A stretch of DNA of 54,557 bases from Treponema sp. (GTDB taxonomy: Bacteria > Spirochaetota > Spirochaetia > Treponematales > Breznakiellaceae), in NCBI GenBank assembly GCA_009784935.1, contig WQXI01000013.1:1-54557 (forward strand), read 5' to 3'. The position numbers and the translations under genes were made by a program. The notes beneath the pieces were generated by a model. The model did not search any database. It was not told the DNA's origin and worked only from the letters and a program-made list of their open reading frames with translations. This document shows positions 15,594 to 22,456 of the stretch, piece by piece. Each line of letters opens with the position of its first letter. Position 1 is the stretch's first letter.

Positions 15594-16736
15594 ATGATAG
15601 TACTTACAGAAAATAATTCCTTTCAAAATGTAGATAAAGTCATACGTAGACAATGTGAGGATATTGATCAGATAAATGATTTTTTGCAATATTGTATGCA
15701 ATTAATATTCTATGAAAATACATCCATTATAGGAACTGTTAATCGTAGTGTTCTTGATGATTCAATGAATTTAGCAAATAATTTAAATAACGTCTATTCA
15801 ATTAATAATATTAATTACGAATTAATTAATGATGACTCTGGAAAAGCAATTAGTATTATTAAAAGTGTTTCAGATGACATATATTTAAGACTTAATAATT
15901 TTAAAGATGAGTATAAAAATAAGAAAGAATCTGATGTAAGGATATATTTGCCTGCGTTTTCAACAAAAATTGAAGAATTAATTACTGAAACTACAGAAGC
16001 AATTAAAGAAAGAAATGATAAAATATTTGATAAATATTTACCTTATTCATCTTTTTCTTATGATTCATGTTTTTTTAAAATTATGAAAGCAAATCCATTA
16101 ATTATTGACGAACTATTTAAAATAGTAGATGAAGTTGGATGGAATAAAGCTATGACGTTAGGTTTATTAGCAGAAATACGCCTTATGACTAATAGAGCAT
16201 TAGCATATGAAAATAGCCAAGCATATTTACCATCAACTAAAAGAAGTAGGTTAATAAATATTAGTAAGCTGATATTTGAAAAAGTTGAATCAGAGTTATC
16301 AGAAAAATCTAAACAATTTAAAGTAGAAATCCCATCAATTGTTGAACATTTGGTTGAAAAAGGAAAAGGTAATCCAAATGATATTATTAAAATAACTTGC
16401 GATTTAAGAGAAAAATTTTTACCTTTTCGTGAATATATTGATAATAACGAAACAATAAATAATAGGGAGCTGGATAATATCATAAGAGATATTATTGATA
16501 AATATTTTAATGGATATAAAAAAGGTAGGTTAAAAATATTTCTGGACAATATATTAACTTTTATAAAAATAGATCCTGTACCCATCCCATTGCCAGTACC
16601 TAACATAATAAAAATGGATAAAGAGTTTAAAATTAACAAATGCGTTCAGGTCTTTGCAAAAGTAGTTGATGATATGGAGAATAAAGGGAGTATTGGGTAT
16701 AAGGAATTATTAATAAAAAATTGCATGAAAGATTAG
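15594..16736 (+). CDS. Uncharacterised AT-rich, helical cytoplasmic protein
   Basis: I do not recognise this 380-residue protein. It has no signal peptide or membrane helix, is rich in Asn, Ile, Lys and Asp, and is predicted mainly helical, with a proline-rich patch near 335-345 (DPVPIPLPVPN). AAGGAG precedes the ATG. Base composition is clearly more AT-rich than the flanking core genes, in line with recent acquisition. Its closeness to the DUF4760 gene suggests a two-gene unit. No catalytic motif is visible, so no function is assigned. Confidence 0.6.
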   Translation: MIVLTENNSFQNVDKVIRRQCEDIDQINDFLQYCMQLIFYENTSIIGTVNRSVLDDSMNLANNLNNVYSINNINYELINDDSGKAISIIKSVSDDIYLRLNNFKDEYKNKKESDVRIYLPAFSTKIEELITETTEAIKERNDKIFDKYLPYSSFSYDSCFFKIMKANPLIIDELFKIVDEVGWNKAMTLGLLAEIRLMTNRALAYENSQAYLPSTKRSRLINISKLIFEKVESELSEKSKQFKVEIPSIVEHLVEKGKGNPNDIIKITCDLREKFLPFREYIDNNETINNRELDNIIRDIIDKYFNGYKKGRLKIFLDNILTFIKIDPVPIPLPVPNIIKMDKEFKINKCVQVFAKVVDDMENKGSIGYKELLIKNCMKD

Positions 16737-17077
16737 TTATTAATATGTATTACTTTATCTTTATGCTTGAAAAAGGTTGTAAGTGTAGCAGTTTGCTATA
16801 TTAGGTTTGTAAAAAGAGGATATCAGAAAATATTAAATTTGTCTAAAAGGAATAGAGTTTGTCATTTGAACGATAAAACGTTTAGCGGGAGAATTTTGTA
16901 AGAAATGTATTTTTTTTATTACTAGTTGAGGTGCAGGAACTTATACAAGAGCGGTGGGATCTAATAAATTGTTGAAGGAATAGAAGTGGGGTGATCTGAA
17001 GATCGGGCGGCGGTGTGCGGTCTTTTGGGGTGGTTTTTTTGGTTGGGTAGATTTTTTGAAAGGGGGGGGAGATAATT
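16737..17077. other. Intergenic region, 341 bp, between cargo genes
   Basis: AT-rich to about 16920 with nothing recognisable, then the LRR tail remnant (16930-16983), then a G-rich stretch (16985-17075) that resembles the sequence after the third LRR end and carries the start region of the next gene. No complete gene is seen. Confidence 0.6.
16930..16983 (+). pseudogene. Remnant of an LRR gene 3' end, copy B
   Basis: The 18 codons read GAGTYTRAVGSNKLLKE and stop. They match the C-terminal tail GAGTYTRATGLSAWVKE of the remnant ending at 18055 and the tail of the intact LRR gene. Nothing upstream still codes LRR repeats, so only the end of a former gene survives, or only this end was copied here. 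Confidence 0.7.
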
Positions 17078-17084
17078 GTGAGTG
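17045..17084 (+). repeat. Shared cargo leader, copy B
   Basis: The stretch from GGGTAGAT through GAGATAATTGTGAGTGA, containing the ribosome-binding site and GTG start of the 17078 gene, is nearly identical to 18121-18160 in front of the unrelated gene at 18153. Confidence 0.8.
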
Positions 17085-17707
17085 AACAGTTAGAAAATAG
17101 CAAGTTATCGAAAGATAAATTAGCAAGTTTATTTTTTAATGAATATCAATATAGACACTCGTTATTGTGGTCTACTATCAAATTCTATATTATAATAATT
17201 GCATCTCTTTATGCGTATCCAATGTTTTCAATTAATGCTGATGATATACAAAAATTTAACTTCAGATTAATTATATTTCCCATTTCCGGTTTTTTAATAA
17301 CATTTATTGGATGGTGGCACATTAGAAGTGAAGCAGATAGGTTTGATGTTGTTTATAAAAAATATAATGAAATACGCGGACAAGGAAACAGACCAACATG
17401 GTTGTATACAGGAAAAAGAAGTTTTATACAACAATTAATCTCAGAGAGTATGAATAAGCTAATTTTATCTTTATATTTCATATTGTCGTTGATTTTTTTC
17501 CTTTTTGGTACACTCATGATTGTTGATTATTGTTTTTTTGAAAATCAAATTCATCCGATTATGTATTTGTCAATTCTACCCATACCTATTCTCTTTATTA
17601 TTAAGTTTTTAGTAACAATTTTATTTAATATGATGGTACATAATAAGAAAACAGTAATAAAAGATTGCGGTAATTGTATAAAAAGCACAGAAAATGAGGG
17701 TGCGTAA
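17078..17707 (+). CDS. Four-helix integral membrane protein, function unknown
   Basis: A 209-residue protein with probable membrane helices at about 27-46, 58-80, 126-149 and 155-181, and a polar loop between helices 2 and 3 (EADRFDVVYKKYNEIRGQG). GTG is the start: the G-rich GGGGGGAG lies eight bases before it and the same leader precedes the gene at 18153. The layout resembles small multi-helix membrane proteins found with bacterial defence or conflict genes (SLATT- or RipA-like shapes), but I cannot assign a family. It follows a degenerate LRR gene end. The composition is strongly AT-rich. Confidence 0.6.
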   Translation: MSEQLENSKLSKDKLASLFFNEYQYRHSLLWSTIKFYIIIIASLYAYPMFSINADDIQKFNFRLIIFPISGFLITFIGWWHIRSEADRFDVVYKKYNEIRGQGNRPTWLYTGKRSFIQQLISESMNKLILSLYFILSLIFFLFGTLMIVDYCFFENQIHPIMYLSILPIPILFIIKFLVTILFNMMVHNKKTVIKDCGNCIKSTENEGA

Positions 17708-17752
17708 GAAATAGCTTTTTGTTATAAATATAAATAATGAATATCGTAATTA

Positions 17753-18055
17753 TTATTTTGGAAAAAAAGATTACATTTAATACAAGCGCCTGCAGGTATC
17801 AGTGGAAATATTACAATACTCAACAGTGTTACGTGTATCGCTGATGGTGCGTTCTCAGGTTGTACCAATTTGACGAGTATTGATGATTGGGCGTTCCAAG
17901 GAGTTTTATCGAGAGTTACCATTGGAACTATTTCGGAAACAAATTTTCATACTGAGGCATTCCTCGGTAATTTACCTGATGTGTATTTTGCTGCTGGAGG
18001 GGGTGCGGGGACTTATACCAGAGCGACAGGGTTGAGTGCTTGGGTGAAGGAGTAG
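17753..18055 (+). pseudogene. Truncated BspA-like LRR gene, copy C
   Basis: The frame is open from about 17753 but has no ATG. It reads about two LRR units (SVTCIADGAFSGCTNLTSIDDWAF in pieces) and then the full C-terminal tail FLGNLPDVYFAAGGGAGTYTRATGLSAWVKE. It lacks the signal peptide and most repeats, so it is a 5'-truncated copy of a gene like 13801-14946. A TTG at 17870 could start a 61-residue product, but this is unlikely. Its end and the following 17 bases are identical to those of the intact gene. Confidence 0.8.
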
Positions 18056-18071
18056 GGGTTTTGGGGCTGCT
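18040..18071 (+). repeat. LRR 3'-end boundary repeat, copy C
   Basis: Identical over 32 bp to 14931-14962. It covers the last codons and stop of the LRR remnant and the following G-rich stretch. Confidence 0.9.
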
Positions 18072-18120
18072 GGAGATCGTGCGGTGGGTGTGCGGTCTTT
18101 GGGTTTTGGTTCTTAAGATT

Positions 18121-18160
18121 GAGTAGATTCTTTTTGAAAGGGAGAGATAATTGTGAGTGA
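18121..18160 (+). repeat. Shared cargo leader, copy C
   Basis: Nearly identical to 17045-17084, including AAAGGGAGAGATAATT and the GTG start codon with the first codons (GTGAGTGA). The proteins encoded after these two leaders are otherwise different. Confidence 0.8.
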
Positions 18161-19190
18161 TGAGCGTGTAAAAGTTTATAGCAAAAAAGTAGTTAATACG
18201 GTAAGAACTGGAGGGTCATTAATTATTTTTATTATTTCGTTATCTTCTTCTATTATTTTTCCTTTTATTACTTATAAGCTGCAGGAATTAAAATATTTTA
18301 ACATAGAGCCTGATAAATTATTTATTATTAATTTTACATGCGCTGCTGCAGTTTTGATAGTATCAATTATATTATTCTTTATTGGTACAATGAAGAAATT
18401 TCATGATTTTATTTTAAGGAATCATTTAACAGAACTTAATAATCTATCAGCTAAACTTAATAGTAATATTTCTGTAAGTAAGGAAATGATAAAAAATATA
18501 GAAAATAGTAAATATTATATGGATAATCCAAAAATTATTAATGACGATGAGATGTTTTTTAAGTATTTGAATAGAGCGCAAAATAATATTGATAGTGGTA
18601 GTATAAGATTAACAAATTTTTCAAAAATGCTCATTAATGATGAAGAGTGTGGCCGGGATGGTATTAATAATATTAATGATTATTTTAATAAAATATTAAA
18701 AACATACAAAGAGAAAACAAATAAAATAGCTGTTTATAATATTGTTTCAATTCATACATTGGAGAAATTAAACGAATGTAAACGCCTGGTTGAAAAAGCC
18801 AATGCAATGAAGCTTGCTAATTTTCACTTAGCATATTTATACATAGAGGAAGACTTTGAAAATAATCTTCCTAACGTAATTGGTGTACAAATTATTGGGG
18901 ATGAAGTTTTACTTATGCATCCGCAATTTGCACGTCTTTCTAATAATGCTGATAATGAAAAAGCTATTCATATAAAAAGTAAAGTAATTGCAGATATGTA
19001 TAAAAATTATTATAAATTATTATGGAATGAGATAAAAGTTAATAAAAAACGTGGTTTTTTGCTTTATGATGGAGAAAAAAGGAATACGTCAATAAATAAA
19101 TATTGGACAGAGATCGAAAATGATGTAAATATATATAATGGAAAACAAAAATCTTGTGAAAAAGAATATCAAAAAGGAAAAAAAATATAA
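18153..19190 (+). CDS. Two-helix membrane protein with a large cytoplasmic domain
   Basis: A 345-residue protein with membrane helices at about 18-38 and 58-80, then a helical linker (about 85-190) and a C-terminal globular region (about 195-320) with alternating strands (VIGVQIIGDEVLLMHPQF). I do not recognise the domain. The layout of two helices plus a cytoplasmic sensor or effector domain is common among membrane-linked defence proteins, but no catalytic motif is visible. The GTG start is set by the ribosome-binding site AAAGGGAGAG and by the leader it shares with the gene at 17078. AT-rich, third cargo region after an LRR end. Confidence 0.6.
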   Translation: MSDERVKVYSKKVVNTVRTGGSLIIFIISLSSSIIFPFITYKLQELKYFNIEPDKLFIINFTCAAAVLIVSIILFFIGTMKKFHDFILRNHLTELNNLSAKLNSNISVSKEMIKNIENSKYYMDNPKIINDDEMFFKYLNRAQNNIDSGSIRLTNFSKMLINDEECGRDGINNINDYFNKILKTYKEKTNKIAVYNIVSIHTLEKLNECKRLVEKANAMKLANFHLAYLYIEEDFENNLPNVIGVQIIGDEVLLMHPQFARLSNNADNEKAIHIKSKVIADMYKNYYKLLWNEIKVNKKRGFLLYDGEKRNTSINKYWTEIENDVNIYNGKQKSCEKEYQKGKKI

Positions 19191-19377
19191 AAGGTCTTTT
19201 TAAAAAAATATTTCCATATTTTTTTGATAATAATAAAAAGGAGATAACGCAATAATGTATATCTAACAAGTAACAGCAAAAATACCTGCTACCATTTTTC
19301 CATAGTGGTTCTAAGCGCAACTACAAGCTGCCACACATACTCCGTGAAACTCTGTGGTTAAATTTCTTCCTCTGTAA
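19191..19377. repeat. Intergenic region with an isolated CTCCGTG repeat
   Basis: After the membrane-protein gene the sequence is AT-rich without a gene. The stretch 19332-19372 (CTCCGTGAAACTCTGTGGTT and a following AAATTTCTTCCTCTG) is one half of the dispersed repeat, in the same orientation as the right halves at 20990-21025 and 52056-52110. The repeat ends directly before the ORF6N remnant. Confidence 0.55.
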
Positions 19378-19617
19378 ATGATTTATGATTTACGTGGAAA
19401 GAAAGTTATGTTAGATAGCGACCTTGCGGCTTTGTATGAAGTAGAACTAAAGGTTATGAATCAAGCTGTAAAGCGTAATATAAAACGGTTTCCATCAGAT
19501 TTTATGTTCCAATTAACTGAAGAAGAATGGAGAAATCAAAGGTCACAATTTGTGACCTTTAGCAAGGATACCAGATTAATCGGGGCAGACTTCCTTTTTC
19601 CCCCTAGGAATATATAG
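19378..19617 (+). pseudogene. Truncated ORF6N-domain protein
   Basis: Residues 1-55 match the ORF6N (phage-type KilA-N-related DNA-binding) domain: [22 protein letters not shown] followed by [22 protein letters not shown]. Family members usually continue into the segment that reads roughly YLPYVFTEQGVAML and run to 160-300 residues. Here the similarity ends after SQFVTF and 20 unrelated residues lead to a stop, giving only 79. This looks like a gene cut off by deletion or recombination. A short product may still be made, but no ribosome-binding site is visible. Confidence 0.7.
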
Positions 19618-19667
19618 CAATTTTTCTCTAATAATTATGAAAAAATCTCCATTTTTTGCTGTTTTGC

Positions 19668-19696
19668 TTGACATTTTGAAGTACTGCTACTATACT
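19668..19696 (+). promoter_or_regulatory. Strong sigma70-like promoter of the toxin-antitoxin pair
   Basis: TTGACA (19668-19673), a 17-bp spacer, and TATACT (19691-19696). The transcript would have a leader of about 100 bases with a small hairpin (TTTGTG...CACAAAA, 19748-19769) before the GTG at 19803. Confidence 0.75.
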
Positions 19697-19802
19697 ATAG
19701 ACAAGCATTTTAATATAACAGTTAGCGTCAAATTACTGACATTAACCTTTTGTGTTTTTTGGCACAAAATAAGCCTTTTTTGGTGTCTCCTTGGAGAAAA
19801 CC

Positions 19803-20468
19803 GTGAAACAATTGGAAAAAGAATCACACAATAAAGAATTTCGTCTTAATAGATATTGTTATTTAAATATCGAAAAAATAATACAGATTTTTTACTATAT
19901 ACAAAAATACTCAAAAAGCAGTTCCAAACTTGAACTAATTAAATATTTGTTTTTTGCAGACAGGATAAATATTAGAGAGTATTTCTCACTTATTTCTCTT
20001 GATACATATATTGCGTTAGAACATGGTCCTGTAGCTTCTATTGCGTTAGATATTATTAATAAGAGTACAGAATACCTTAATAATTACGAAGAAAATGAAT
20101 TAAAATATTTAAACTATATTAAGATTAATGGTAAATCAAACAGGAAAATTAATCAGATAGGTTTTGATCTTTTAAGTAAAAATGAAATGAAATCTCTGGA
20201 TAAATCAATAGAATTATTTTCTGGTAAAAAGCTTGTGGATATTTCGCATGATTATCCTGAATGGAAGCGTTTTAAGCTTCTTTTTGAAAAAAAATATATT
20301 TCATCACGGCCTATTCACATGGAAGATTTTTTTAAAAATCCTGATATAAAAGATTCTCCTGCTATAAATAAATATTTTAATAATGAGGATCCTTTATACA
20401 AAGATGAGAATTATTTAAAAGAAGCAAAGCAGTTTTACATGGAGAGCTTGGGACAATATGCAGTATGA
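19803..20468 (+). CDS. Panacea-domain (DUF4065-type) antitoxin
   Basis: A 221-residue protein with a Panacea/SocA-like domain at about residues 15-150: INIEKIIQIFYYIQK-like opening, KLELIKYLFFADRINIREY, then YIALEHGPVAS and the late DISHDYPEWKR. Panacea domains neutralise a wide range of toxins and are usually the antitoxin of a two-gene operon. GTG at 19803 is the start, since GGAG lies six bases before it. The TTG twelve bases earlier overlaps that ribosome-binding site. The end overlaps the next gene by 11 bases, so translation is probably coupled. Its AT content matches the surrounding island. Confidence 0.8.
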   Translation: MKQLEKESHNKEFRLNRYCYLNIEKIIQIFYYIQKYSKSSSKLELIKYLFFADRINIREYFSLISLDTYIALEHGPVASIALDIINKSTEYLNNYEENELKYLNYIKINGKSNRKINQIGFDLLSKNEMKSLDKSIELFSGKKLVDISHDYPEWKRFKLLFEKKYISSRPIHMEDFFKNPDIKDSPAINKYFNNEDPLYKDENYLKEAKQFYMESLGQYAV

Positions 20469-20871
20469 AATTTCCTGTGGTTTTGCCTTTTATGGATTCA
20501 TACCAGATGGTTCGAATGAGCAGCATTTAGGTGTTGTATTAGGGGTAAATGACCTAATACTAAAATATTGTTATTGCACATCAAAAAACAAATATAAGTA
20601 TTTACATTTTAATGAAATTGATTTTATAAGAGTGCCAGTGTCACTAATGGAAAAATATTTCTATAATCCGCAGGAAACTTATATTTTTTTGTCTCAGAGG
20701 CATATTATTGATATGTATTTAGTTACATTCAACGGCCGTATTTCCAGTTCCGAATACGATGTAAAAGGACAAATAGATAATGATATAATTATCGCAATTT
20801 TTAATAAAATCAAGAATTCAGAAAACTTATCAGAACGATTTAAAAATGATTTTTTCTCTTTTGTTGAATGA
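20458..20871 (+). CDS. Probable toxin of a Panacea toxin-antitoxin pair
   Basis: A 137-residue soluble protein starting 11 bases before the antitoxin stop. The first half reads FAFYGFIPDGSNEQHLGVVLG then ILKYCYCTS, which resembles the strand pattern of PemK/MazF-fold toxins (a conserved HxxVVL followed by a CTS/FTS segment), but the match is weak and no sure active site can be named. The toxin role is inferred from the paired layout with a Panacea antitoxin. If true, the target could be RNA. Panacea partners include many other folds, so this could be one not yet grouped. Confidence 0.6.
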   Translation: MQYEISCGFAFYGFIPDGSNEQHLGVVLGVNDLILKYCYCTSKNKYKYLHFNEIDFIRVPVSLMEKYFYNPQETYIFLSQRHIIDMYLVTFNGRISSSEYDVKGQIDNDIIIAIFNKIKNSENLSERFKNDFFSFVE

Positions 20872-21040
20872 TTGAAAGAAAAAAAGAACTAATCTTCATG
20901 CGCCTTCTTTACTTTCATAGTAAAAAAAATATTTTATTCCACTGCTCCTCTGCGAGAAAAAATCAAATCCTTTATATCTCCTTAAACTCCGTGCAACTCC
21001 GTGCCCTCTGTGGTTAAATATCCTTACTGCAAAACATCAA
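20872..21040. repeat. Intergenic region with CTCCGTG dispersed repeat
   Basis: The stretch 20941-21025 contains CTCCTCTGCGAG, then ATCTCC, then two CTCCGTGC copies and CTCTGTGGTTAAATAT. The last part is the same as at 52090-52106 and 19342-19361. There is no ORF. It separates convergent genes and may act as a terminator-like hairpin. Confidence 0.6.
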
Positions 21041-22339
21041 TCAAGATTTTAATGAATTTATTGGAACTACGTATATGCCGTCTTTGCGTTTTCTGCCCAA
21101 ACCGCCGCCTGTGATTACGGCAAGGCAGGATGGTTCTCTTGCACCGTTTGATACCATTTTATTCTTTAATCTAATCAATGTTTGGGCGGCTGCTTCTATT
21201 TGGTTTTCGCCCAATTTTATTTCGAATGCGCCCCATGAGCCGTCTTTCATTTCGGCAATTGCATCGACTTCCAGGTTGCTGTTATCACGGTAATGATAGA
21301 GAGAGCCGCCGTGGAATTCTGAATATACGGCTAAGTCTCTAAGGCATAAGTTTTCGAACATAAAACCAAAAGTATTTAAATCTTCAAATAAACGCTGTTT
21401 TCCAATTCCAAGCGCTGCAATAGCCAAAGAAGGATCTGCAAATATAATCTTGGATGACATACGTATTCTTGTTTTTGATCTAATCCCCGGATCCCAGCCC
21501 GGTATATCTTCTATTACAAAAATTCGCTTAAGATCGGCTATATATTCAGAAACACTGTTGCGAGAAACGGCAGTATCTTCGTTACTTTGATTTTTTCTTT
21601 TTTCTCCGTCAATATCTTTGGTTAATGTGATTTCGTTAACTGTGGTGGCGTTGTTTCTGGCAAGAGAACGCAAAAGAACATGCAGCTTTGCAGGATTTCG
21701 TTTACTAAAAACGCCGTTAAATAAATCATTTTTTAAAAGCGCTTTTACATATTCGATAGAAACGCTGCCGGCTTTTTCGATAGGCAGATTAAGCGCTTGA
21801 GGCCATCCTCCGCGAATTGTTATATCAATAAGACGGGCAAGATCAATATCAGCAGTAAAAGGCTTAATTCTCTTATTAGAAAATAATGAAGCAAAAGACA
21901 CTATTCCATCAGAATCGCCGGATTCGTAGAGGGTCATAGGACGCATTCTAAGAATAGCAATCCTGCCTGCTCCGCTGTGCATATAGGATTCTTGCGGCGG
22001 AGTTACAGAACCTGTTAGAATATATTTTCCAAAACCGGGAGCTTTATCAATGTTGAATCTTACAGCGTCCCAAATTCCGGGAACTTCCTGCCATTCATCT
22101 ATGACACGAGGTATTTTTCCTTCTAATATTAAGGAAGGGTTAAGTTCGGCTCTTTTTCTATTACTGTAATTACCTGCCGGATCCATGATATAAGATACGC
22201 TGTTTGCCTGATAAAGCGATGTCCATGTTTTACCGCACCATTTTGGTCCTTCTACAGAAACAGCGCCAAATAGGCTTAGGTATTCTGTAAGCTTTTTATC
22301 GACGAGCCTTTTTTTGTATCCATCTTGTTTAAGTGCCAT
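21041..22339 (-). CDS. ATP-binding protein of the DUF4143 family
   Basis: A 432-residue AAA-type ATPase with a Walker A-like GPKWCGKT near residue 32, a Walker B-like RVIDEWQEVP near 82, sensor stretch KYILTGSV near 108, and a C-terminal DUF4143 region with a nuclease-like fold (SNLEVDAIAEMKDGSWGAFEIKLGE, about 345-370: D...E.K). Function is unknown; the family often sits in variable regions. ATG at 22339 is preferred to a TTG 15 bases upstream. No Shine-Dalgarno is seen, and a TATACT box lies six bases upstream, so the mRNA may be leaderless. The promoter lies in a 23-bp tandem repeat. Confidence 0.85.
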   Translation of the reverse strand: MALKQDGYKKRLVDKKLTEYLSLFGAVSVEGPKWCGKTWTSLYQANSVSYIMDPAGNYSNRKRAELNPSLILEGKIPRVIDEWQEVPGIWDAVRFNIDKAPGFGKYILTGSVTPPQESYMHSGAGRIAILRMRPMTLYESGDSDGIVSFASLFSNKRIKPFTADIDLARLIDITIRGGWPQALNLPIEKAGSVSIEYVKALLKNDLFNGVFSKRNPAKLHVLLRSLARNNATTVNEITLTKDIDGEKRKNQSNEDTAVSRNSVSEYIADLKRIFVIEDIPGWDPGIRSKTRIRMSSKIIFADPSLAIAALGIGKQRLFEDLNTFGFMFENLCLRDLAVYSEFHGGSLYHYRDNSNLEVDAIAEMKDGSWGAFEIKLGENQIEAAAQTLIRLKNKMVSNGAREPSCLAVITGGGLGRKRKDGIYVVPINSLKS

Positions 22340-22345
22340 ATTAAA

Positions 22346-22374
22346 AGTATACAAAAAAAGTGTGCAAAAAGCAA
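22346..22374 (-). promoter_or_regulatory. Promoter of the DUF4143 gene inside a tandem repeat
   Basis: On the minus strand TTGCTT (22369-22374), a 17-bp spacer and TATACT (22346-22351), six bases before the ATG. The -35 and spacer are made of the first 23-bp repeat unit. The -35 is weak. Confidence 0.45.
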
Positions 22375-22446
22375 GTCAAAAAGTGTGCAAAATGCAAGTC
22401 AAAAACCATGCAAAAAGCAAGTCAAAAAGTGTGCAAAAAGCAAGTC
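22355..22446. repeat. 23-bp direct repeat, four units
   Basis: Four head-to-tail units of exactly 23 bp (22355-22377, 22378-22400, 22401-22423, 22424-22446), each built of AAAAAGTGTGC and AAAAAGCAAGTC. Unit 2 has ATGC for AAGC and unit 3 has CCATGC for GTGTGC. They fill the gap between the murA stop and the DUF4143 start. This iteron-like spacing suggests a cooperative protein-binding site, but slippage-derived repeat is an alternative. Confidence 0.9.
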
Positions 22447-22456
22447 CGCCGAACCC

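Noticed and set aside
16058-16639. 193-residue minus-strand ORF
   Set aside because: Antisense to the unknown 380-residue gene, no start signal. The plus-strand frame has AAGGAG and continuous polar coding sequence.
19637-19834. 65-residue ORF MKKSPFFAVLLDILK...
   Set aside because: It overlaps the strong promoter and leader of the toxin-antitoxin pair. No ribosome-binding site and no family pattern.
22355-22446. Possible CRISPR array
   Set aside because: The 23-bp units are directly adjacent with no spacers between them.
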